Part shown: positions 6,628-11,685 of the stretch, in pieces
Numbering within the stretch: position 1 is the first letter of the stretch
Layout: every line of letters begins with the position of its first letter
Source of the DNA: Nocardioidaceae bacterium
GTDB taxonomy: Bacteria > Actinomycetota > Actinomycetes > Propionibacteriales > Nocardioidaceae
DNA: 14,506 nucleotides
Reading direction: 5' to 3'
NCBI GenBank assembly: GCA_025965395.1
Contig: JAOPXA010000045.1
Span: forward strand, 1-14,506
Position numbers and translations under genes: made by a program
Notes under the pieces: model-generated
Database searches by the model: none
What the model saw: the letters and a program-made list of their open reading frames with translations, nothing else
Told to the model about the DNA's origin: nothing

Positions 6628-7935
6628 ATGACTCCAGGCGACCACGACGACGACACACCGGACGACGCCGGGCAAAATCCCTTCGCAGGCACGCCGATGG
6701 AGCAGATGTTTGCCGCATTCTCCGGCGGTCAGATGCCCGACATGAACGCGATCATGGCGCAGATGCAGCGGATGTTCGAGCCTCACGAGGGCAGCGTCAA
6801 CTTCACCCTTGCCAAGGACGTCGCTCGCCAGGCACTCGCCGCTGCGGGCCCCGACCCCTCCCCCAACACCGCCCAGGTGGGCGCGGTCTCCGATGCCATG
6901 AGGTTGGCCGAGTCGTGGCTTGACGGGGCAACGTCGATCGCCTCGGGCGCACATACCGTCGCTGCCTGGAGTCGCGCCGAATGGATCGAGGAAACTGCAC
7001 CCACGTGGCAGCGAGTCATCGAGCCCATCGCCGCTCACGTCGTCGTGGCTATGGGCGAGGCGCTCCCCGACGAAGCCAAGTCGATGGCGGGCCCGCTGAT
7101 GGGCATCATTGGCCAGGCCGGGGGTGCGATGTTCGGTCAGCAGATCGGTCAGGCTCTGGCGGGCCTTGCCACCGAGGTCATGTCGTCCACTGACGTCGGT
7201 CTGCCTCTCGGGCCACAAGGGGTCGGTGCGATCCTCCCCGAGAACGTCCGCGCCTTCGGCGAAGGTCTTGGCGTGAGCCAGGCCGATGTCCTGCTCTATG
7301 TCTCCTTGCGCGAAGCCGCACACCACCGACTGTTCTCCCACGCCATGTGGCTTCGCTCGGCGCTCGTCGGTGCGATCGAAGAATACGGTCGCGGCACGAC
7401 GATCGATATTGCCGCCATCGAGGCGCAAATTCGTGGCATCGATCCCAGTCGCCCCGAAGAGATCCAGGATGCACTGTCCCAAGGGCTCTTCGAGCCCGAA
7501 CGTTCGCCGGCCCAGCAGGCAGCGCTGACGCGACTCGAAGATCTGCTGGCATTCATTGAGGGTTGGGTCGACGAGGTGGTCACTCAGGCGACTCGCGACC
7601 GGATGCCATCGGCGGCGGCTCTTGCTGAAGCCATCCGTCGTCGGCGTGCCGCTGGCGGTCCTGCCGAGGAGACTTTCGCAGCGCTCGTCGGTCTGGAGCT
7701 GCGTCCGCGGCGGCTTCGCGAGGCAGCGACCCTGTGGGCGGCCCTGCGTGATCGTCAGGGCACCGAGGCACGCGACGCGGTCTGGTCGCATCCGGACTTG
7801 ATGCCTACCGGGTTAGATCTCGACGATCCGTTGGGGTTCGCCCAAGGCGAGACGACCCAAGAGGCCCAAGCTGGCGATGATTTCGACAGCGAGCTCGAAG
7901 CACTTCTCAAGGGTGAGGATCCTGGCGAAGCGTGA
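6628..7935 (+). CDS. Zincin_2 (DUF2342/COG5282) family putative zinc-dependent metalloprotease
   Basis: A 435-residue soluble protein of the DUF2342/Zincin_2 family (TIGR03624 'putative hydrolase'), widespread in Actinobacteria; M. tuberculosis Rv3195 is a relative by recall. After an acidic start and a Met/Gln-rich stretch (23-50) comes an all-helical domain. The zincin-like segment is REAAHHRLF (228-236), where the usual HExxH appears as E-A-A-H-H, followed by SHAMWLR and a downstream EGWVDEV (311-317) typical of the family. Protease activity is a family-level prediction. I chose ATG 6628 over an in-frame GTG at 6595, because TAAATT lies 7 nt upstream and 6595 lies within the moaE promoter. 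The stop overlaps the Nudix gene start (GTGA), so the two are coupled. Confidence 0.9.
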   Translation: MTPGDHDDDTPDDAGQNPFAGTPMEQMFAAFSGGQMPDMNAIMAQMQRMFEPHEGSVNFTLAKDVARQALAAAGPDPSPNTAQVGAVSDAMRLAESWLDGATSIASGAHTVAAWSRAEWIEETAPTWQRVIEPIAAHVVVAMGEALPDEAKSMAGPLMGIIGQAGGAMFGQQIGQALAGLATEVMSSTDVGLPLGPQGVGAILPENVRAFGEGLGVSQADVLLYVSLREAAHHRLFSHAMWLRSALVGAIEEYGRGTTIDIAAIEAQIRGIDPSRPEEIQDALSQGLFEPERSPAQQAALTRLEDLLAFIEGWVDEVVTQATRDRMPSAAALAEAIRRRRAAGGPAEETFAALVGLELRPRRLREAATLWAALRDRQGTEARDAVWSHPDLMPTGLDLDDPLGFAQGETTQEAQAGDDFDSELEALLKGEDPGEA

Positions 7936-8510
7936 CCCTTCACGCTGACGCAACCCGGATTCTCGACGCTTGGGTAGCGCCATCAAGCGAGCAGGAATCC
8001 CTGCGCCGTAGCTACCTCGACCACCTTGGGCATCACGCAGATGCCATGCAGCGGTCGTGCCACCCTGATCATCTGACGGCGAGCAGCCTGGTCTTCTCCC
8101 ACGACCGGGCGCGCGTGTTGCTGACCCTGCACAAGAAGCTCGGCCGCTGGCTGCAGACCGGCGGGCACTGCGAAGATTCCGATACCTCACTGGCGGCAGC
8201 CGCGCTGCGCGAAGGGATCGAGGAGACCGGCATCGCCGACCTCACCATCGACCCGAGGCCTGTGCTCCTGTCACGCCACGAGCTGCCGTGCGGCCCGATC
8301 ACGCCAGCGCATCACCTGGATGTGCAGTTCGTAGCGGTAGCTCCCGCAGACGCCGCAGCGACGATGAGTGACGAGTCGACCGACCTTCAGTGGTTCGACA
8401 TCGAAGCGTTGCCGAACGACACCGACGACTCCGTGCGTGCGTTGGTCAGCGCTTGTGCGACACGCCTTCAAGAAATCCGCGAGCACGCTCCGTCTTCGGA
8501 TAGCGATTGA
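7932..8510 (+). CDS. Nudix hydrolase
   Basis: A 192-residue Nudix-family hydrolase, expected to cleave a nucleoside diphosphate linked to another moiety; the substrate is not evident. The Nudix box spans residues 77-101: it opens GGHCEDSD and closes ALREGIEETGI, with the catalytic REGIEE glutamates present. The conserved Glu of the G-x5-E part is replaced by Asp. An N-terminal helical extension of about 45 residues precedes the fold. The GTG start overlaps the Zincin_2 stop by 4 bp (GTGA) with no strong ribosome-binding site, so translation is probably coupled. The last 65 bp overlap antisense the 3' end of the YgjP-like metallopeptidase gene. Confidence 0.92.
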   Translation: MTLHADATRILDAWVAPSSEQESLRRSYLDHLGHHADAMQRSCHPDHLTASSLVFSHDRARVLLTLHKKLGRWLQTGGHCEDSDTSLAAAALREGIEETGIADLTIDPRPVLLSRHELPCGPITPAHHLDVQFVAVAPADAAATMSDESTDLQWFDIEALPNDTDDSVRALVSACATRLQEIREHAPSSDSD

Positions 8511-8934
8511 CGAGCGCCCAGAAACCGGCCCCGTGGTTGGAATGAAGGAGGTGCGCCAGCTCGTGAATGATGACGTAGTCGACCACCCAGTCGGGCATGC
8601 CTTGCAAACGGTGCGACAAGCGGATGGTGCCCTCCCCCACGGTGCACGAACCCCAGCGTGAATTCTGGTTGGTGACCCAACGAATCGATTGCGGAACCGC
8701 GACACCACCAAGGAAGCGGTCATTGAGCTCTGCTGCGCGGACCATGAGCTCCTCGTCGCTGGGCCGCCGCCGCTGCTCGCGCTGATCAAGTTGCGCGATC
8801 ATCGACTCGACGTAGCGCTTCTCCTGCGCTCGGGTGAAGTGCGCAGGGATGAGGACGATTGTCTTGCCATCTTCGCGATAGGCCTGGACAGACTTGCGCC
8901 TGCGCCTGCTCCTTCGCACCTCTACCTCCTGCAT
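8446..8934 (-). CDS. YgjP/SprT-like (DUF45, M48-related) metal-dependent hydrolase
   Basis: A 162-residue predicted zinc metallopeptidase of the YgjP/DUF45 family. It begins with a very basic stretch (RRSRRRRK, residues 7-14). The family signature TNQNSRWGSC is at 88-97, and the zinc site HELAHLLHSNH at 124-134 supplies HExxH plus a third His, followed by FW (138-139). The frame is open upstream to 9210, but that extension crosses the DnaA-box cluster and ends inside the CRP-like site, and it has no family similarity; ATG 8934 gives the normal family length. TACGGT lies 6 nt before the ATG and suggests a leaderless start. The cellular substrate of this family is not established. Confidence 0.9.
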   Translation of the reverse strand: MQEVEVRRSRRRRKSVQAYREDGKTIVLIPAHFTRAQEKRYVESMIAQLDQREQRRRPSDEELMVRAAELNDRFLGGVAVPQSIRWVTNQNSRWGSCTVGEGTIRLSHRLQGMPDWVVDYVIIHELAHLLHSNHGAGFWALVNRYPKTERARGFLEGVSHKR

Positions 8935-8940
8935 GAATCC

Positions 8941-8946
8941 ACCGTA
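8941..8946 (-). promoter_or_regulatory. Candidate -10 (TACGGT) of the YgjP-like gene
   Basis: TACGGT on the minus strand fits TAnnnT and is 6 nt before ATG 8934. No convincing -35 is visible upstream. This is part of a pattern seen before several genes in the window. Confidence 0.3.
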
Positions 8947-9052
8947 GCGGGTGCGGGTGACAGAAATATGTCCACGGAATGGACTCTTTGTCGCTGTGTT
9001 TGAGGTCTCTAAGGAAGTTTGCAGATCCTTGTCAGGACAGCGAAATCGCGCG

Positions 9053-9127
9053 TCATCCACATCTTTTCCACAGTTTGATCCCCCGCCTGCCCGCAACATC
9101 CCCAGCCTTATCCACAGGCGTGGAAAA
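9053..9127. promoter_or_regulatory. Cluster of four DnaA-box-like 9-mers
   Basis: Four sites resemble the DnaA box TTWTNCACA. They are TCATCCACA (9053-9061, one mismatch), TTTTCCACA (9064-9072, consensus), TTATCCACA (9108-9116, the perfect high-affinity box) and, on the minus strand, TTTTCCACG (9127-9119, one mismatch). Start-to-start spacings are 11, 44 and 11 bp, close to whole helical turns. The last two form an inverted pair. The cluster lies between the divergent YgjP-like and DUF5679 genes, and a fifth imperfect box, CTTTCCACA (minus strand), lies at 9409-9401. No dnaA or dnaN is nearby, so this is unlikely to be the chromosomal origin. Confidence 0.5.
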
Positions 9128-9144
9128 ATCATTCGAGCAGATAG

Positions 9145-9192
9145 TTGACACGGACGCGAAACACGCCTCACTGTTCTGAAACCGCGTACATT
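9145..9192 (+). promoter_or_regulatory. Candidate promoter elements upstream of the DUF5679 gene
   Basis: A perfect TTGACA (9145-9150) and a TAnnnT-type TACATT (9187-9192) are present, but they are too far apart to be one promoter. Pairing TTGACA with CACTGT (9169-9174, 18-bp spacer) or using TACATT alone are the two options. In either case the CRP-like site at 9196-9211 would overlap or lie just downstream of the transcription start. Confidence 0.3.
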
Positions 9193-9195
9193 AAA

Positions 9196-9211
9196 TGTGA
9201 CCAGCGTCACA
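9196..9211. promoter_or_regulatory. Perfect CRP/GlxR-type operator TGTGA-N6-TCACA
   Basis: TGTGACCAGCGTCACA is an exact match to the CRP/GlxR consensus, with 6-bp arms around CAGC. It lies 16 bp before the DUF5679 ATG and just 5' of its ribosome-binding site, downstream of the candidate promoter elements, which would favour repression. The regulator could be a genome-encoded Crp/GlxR or, less surely, the CRP-like protein encoded at 792-1454. Confidence 0.6.
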
Positions 9212-9227
9212 CTAACGAGGAGTGGGC

Positions 9228-9386
9228 ATGTCAGAAACCTGGAGCGGCGAGTTCTATTGCGTCAAGTGCAAGGAAAAGCGGGAGGCCTCCGGCGAGGTCC
9301 GCGTCAACGACAAAGGCACCCGCATGGCGAAAGCAGTCTGTCCCGTGTGCAGCACCAATCTGAATCGCATCCTCGGCAGAGCCTGA
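9228..9386 (+). CDS. DUF5679 small zinc-ribbon protein
   Basis: A 52-residue protein with two CxxC knuckles (C11/C14 in YCVKCKEKRE, C38/C41 in CPVCSTNLNRILG) that should bind one zinc ion. The pattern and the C-terminal NRILG match the DUF5679 family, which is of unknown function; the ribosome-associated or nucleic-acid-binding role of many such ribbons is only a guess. A good ribosome-binding site, GAGGAG (9217-9222), lies 5 nt before ATG 9228. A perfect CRP-type site sits immediately upstream. The next gene starts 60 bp downstream on the same strand. Confidence 0.85.
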   Translation: MSETWSGEFYCVKCKEKREASGEVRVNDKGTRMAKAVCPVCSTNLNRILGRA

Positions 9387-9446
9387 CCTCGAAAGCGGCC
9401 TGTGGAAAGAATCCGCAGGCGCGATATTTGCGGGCACGCTGGGCGT

Positions 9447-10334
9447 ATGAATTTTCGCCCTGCGCTGCCCCCAGGCACTGTCACGTTCCGACGCGATCGC
9501 CACCACCTGCAGATCGGCACCGCGCCCGGAGTTAGTTTCCGTGACCGCCCAGGCCTGTTGGCCGCGCTCCGACTCGTCGACGGTGTGCGCGATTGTGTGT
9601 CGCTGGAGAGACTCGCGGAACAGATTCCCGATTTTGATGGCTCGCTCACTGCTGATCTGCTGGACCTTCACCGCTCGGGCGCCATGCTTGATGCCCGCGC
9701 CTGGGATGTCGCCGGACCCGCAGCCGACGAAGCCCTCGCTCTCGCGGTGGAAGGCACATCGGCCGAAGAAATCACCGAACGGCTGGGACAGCGCGCCGCA
9801 AAGACCCTCGCCTTCGTCGGAGACACGTCGTGCCGGGCTTTGGCCTCCGACATTGCCTCCATCACGCGAGAGGCTGGAGTTGCCCACATGCCGAATGATG
9901 AGTCGACCTTGACCGTGGTGATGACCGCCGGCGAGGCTGATCGCGAGATCTTCGCTTCGTTGGTCTCCGAGGGGCGCGATCACCTGCCCGTTGTGCTCAG
10001 TGGTGGAGTGGCCCGCTGGGGTCCCGTCGTGCGGCCGCAAGAAACTCCCTGCGTAACGTGCCATGACCTCCACCGCGCTGATTTCGATCCCTCGTGGTCC
10101 GCACTCGTCACCCAGTTCGGAGCAGGTGGACCACGCGAACGAGTATGCGAAGCGCTGGGAGCCGCAACACGGCACGCGGTCGCTGCTGCGATAGCCGCCG
10201 ACATCGTCTCCTACTGCGACCGAATCAGCGGCCCACCGCTCATCCACCAGGTGGGTCTCGGCGAGCGCACGTCCTTCGAGGTCGGGTTCCACGACAGTTG
10301 CGGCTGCAGATTGCTGAGTCGACACCTATCCTAG
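9447..10334 (+). CDS. TOMM leader-binding / cyclodehydratase-like (E1-ThiF-related) protein, orphan
   Basis: A 295-residue protein resembling those annotated 'TOMM precursor leader peptide-binding protein' or 'bacteriocin biosynthesis cyclodehydratase domain' (TIGR03882-like); M. tuberculosis Rv3196 (about 299 residues, by recall) occupies the same place. Residues about 35-82 look like a winged-helix leader-recognition module. A Rossmann-like segment follows (LAFVGDTSCRALASDI, 121-136). The zinc-site cysteines typical of E1-like proteins are visible as C202/C205 (PCVTCHDLHR, then DPSW) and C285/C287 (CGC near the end). No glycine-rich ATP loop is obvious. No YcaO, dehydrogenase or precursor peptide is nearby, so a RiPP role is not supported here. 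I preferred ATG 9447 to an upstream GTG (9402) because the extra 15 residues are Arg-rich and unlike the family. The stop lies 4 bp before the ABC1 gene. Confidence 0.72.
   Translation: MNFRPALPPGTVTFRRDRHHLQIGTAPGVSFRDRPGLLAALRLVDGVRDCVSLERLAEQIPDFDGSLTADLLDLHRSGAMLDARAWDVAGPAADEALALAVEGTSAEEITERLGQRAAKTLAFVGDTSCRALASDIASITREAGVAHMPNDESTLTVVMTAGEADREIFASLVSEGRDHLPVVLSGGVARWGPVVRPQETPCVTCHDLHRADFDPSWSALVTQFGAGGPRERVCEALGAATRHAVAAAIAADIVSYCDRISGPPLIHQVGLGERTSFEVGFHDSCGCRLLSRHLS
10327..10332 (+). promoter_or_regulatory. Candidate -10 (TATCCT) of the ABC1 kinase gene
   Basis: TATCCT lies 6 nt before GTG 10339, inside the end of the upstream gene. It fits a leaderless start (TAnnnT). No clear -35 at 16-18 bp and no Shine-Dalgarno sequence before the GTG are visible. 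Confidence 0.35.
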
Positions 10335-10338
10335 AAAA

Positions 10339-11685
10339 GTGGCGGACCAGAAGGACTCCAAAGATCGCGGATCTGCAATTCCAAGGAACGCCTTCACCAG
10401 AGGGGCGCGACTGGCAGCCCTGCCCGTAGGGTTTGCCGGCCGGACGACACTCGGCGTTGGCAAACGGCTTGCCGGCAGACCAGGTGAGATCGTGCTCGCC
10501 GAGGTGCAAGCGCGGACGGCAGATCAAGTCTTCAAGGTCTTGGGTGAGCTCAAGGGCGGGGCGATGAAGTTCGGGCAGGCCATGAGCGTGTTCGAGTCCG
10601 TGCTTCCTGATGAGCTCGCCGGCCCCTATCGAGAAGTGTTGACCAAGCTCCAAGACGCCGCGCCGCCGATGAGCAAGGCGATGGTCGATCGCGTGCTTGT
10701 CGAGGAGTTCGGCACGGACTGGGCGGACAAACTCATCGACTTCGACTACGTCGCTGCTGCGGCTGCCTCGATCGGTCAAGTACATCGCGGCACCTGGGTC
10801 GACGGTCGCCCGGTCGCCATCAAGCTGCAATACCCCGGCGCCGCCAAGGCACTCCAGTCTGACCTTCGTCAAATCGGACGCCTTGCCCGGATGTTCGGCG
10901 TCATCGCACCCGGCGTCGAGGTCAAGCCACTGGTCGAGGAGCTCCAGGCTCGCGTCGCGGAGGAACTCGACTACGGACTCGAGGCGCAGGCACAAGAGGC
11001 CTTCGCGACCGAGTTCGACGATGATCCCCAAATTGTCGTGCCCCACGTCGTCGCGCATACCGAGAAGGCGCTGGTGAGCGAGTGGATGGAGAGCGAGTCC
11101 TCGCTGGCCCAGATCATCACCTCGGGTACGCAGGACGAGCGCAACCGATTCGGTGAGCGCTATGTCCGCTTTCTGTTCGCCGGCCCCTCACGCGCGGGAA
11201 TGCTGCACGCAGACCCTCACCCGGGCAACTTTCGCATCCTGGCCGACGGCCGCCTTGGCGTCGTCGACTTCGGCGCGGTCGCTCGATTCCCCGACGGGCT
11301 TCCGCCGATCCTCGGCACCCTCTTGCGCCACGCGGTCGACGGCGACTTCGACGCCGTGACCGAGGGGCTTCGCGCCGAGGGCTTCATCCGACCAGGAACC
11401 AAGATCGACCCGGCGACCATCGAGCGCTACCTCGATCCGTTCGTGGAGCCCGCGCGCCAAGACACCTTCGCCTTCAGCCGCGAGTGGATGCGTGAGCAGA
11501 CAAGCCGCGTAGCTGCGCCCGGAAGCGAAGGCATCGGCACCGCCATGAAGATCAACCTCCCGCGCGAATACCTGCTGATCCACCGTGTATGGATCGGGGG
11601 CATCGGGGTGCTGAGTCAACTGGGAGCCACCGCGCCCTTCAGAAGCATCATGGAAGAGTCGCTGCCGGGTTTCACAAGGGCGTAG
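10339..11685 (+). CDS. ABC1/AarF (UbiB-ADCK) family atypical protein kinase-like protein
   Basis: A 448-residue member of the ABC1/UbiB/ADCK family of atypical kinases. Family marks occur in order: KFGQ (77-80) of the N-terminal KxGQ motif, the Ala-rich nucleotide loop (139-148, AAAAASIGQVH region), the ATP lysine K162 in VAIKLQYPG, the conserved EELDYGLEA helix (208-216), the catalytic loop HADPHPGN (290-297) and DFG (310-312). In quinone-making bacteria UbiB supports ubiquinone synthesis; Actinobacteria use menaquinone, so the substrate here is open. No C-terminal membrane helices are obvious. The start is GTG 10339, 4 bp after the E1-like gene. The 3' end overlaps the convergent uvrD2 by 14 bp. 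Confidence 0.92.
   Translation: MADQKDSKDRGSAIPRNAFTRGARLAALPVGFAGRTTLGVGKRLAGRPGEIVLAEVQARTADQVFKVLGELKGGAMKFGQAMSVFESVLPDELAGPYREVLTKLQDAAPPMSKAMVDRVLVEEFGTDWADKLIDFDYVAAAAASIGQVHRGTWVDGRPVAIKLQYPGAAKALQSDLRQIGRLARMFGVIAPGVEVKPLVEELQARVAEELDYGLEAQAQEAFATEFDDDPQIVVPHVVAHTEKALVSEWMESESSLAQIITSGTQDERNRFGERYVRFLFAGPSRAGMLHADPHPGNFRILADGRLGVVDFGAVARFPDGLPPILGTLLRHAVDGDFDAVTEGLRAEGFIRPGTKIDPATIERYLDPFVEPARQDTFAFSREWMREQTSRVAAPGSEGIGTAMKINLPREYLLIHRVWIGGIGVLSQLGATAPFRSIMEESLPGFTRA

Noticed and set aside
6238..7791. A 517-codon open frame on the minus strand through the Zincin_2 gene
   Set aside because: It is antisense to a well-supported gene, its sequence resembles no protein family, and long empty frames are expected opposite high-GC coding DNA. 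The same applies to long antisense frames at 1372-2097, 2098-3033, 3721-4494, 9231-10325 and 10240-11058.
8935..9210. 92-residue N-terminal extension of the YgjP-like gene
   Set aside because: It crosses the DnaA-box cluster and ends in the CRP-like site, and the family starts at the basic segment encoded from ATG 8934.
9053..9227. Chromosomal replication origin
   Set aside because: DnaA-like boxes are present, but dnaA, dnaN and a clear AT-rich unwinding region are not. Actinobacterial oriC lies between dnaA and dnaN.
9402..9446. GTG 9402 as the start of the E1-like gene
   Set aside because: The added 15 residues are Arg-rich and unlike the family, and there is no ribosome-binding site. 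ATG 9447 gives about the expected length.
9228..10334. RiPP (thiazole/oxazole peptide) biosynthetic cluster
   Set aside because: Only a leader-binding/cyclodehydratase-like protein is seen. There is no YcaO, dehydrogenase, transporter or precursor peptide, and the 52-residue neighbour is a DUF5679 zinc ribbon, not a precursor.
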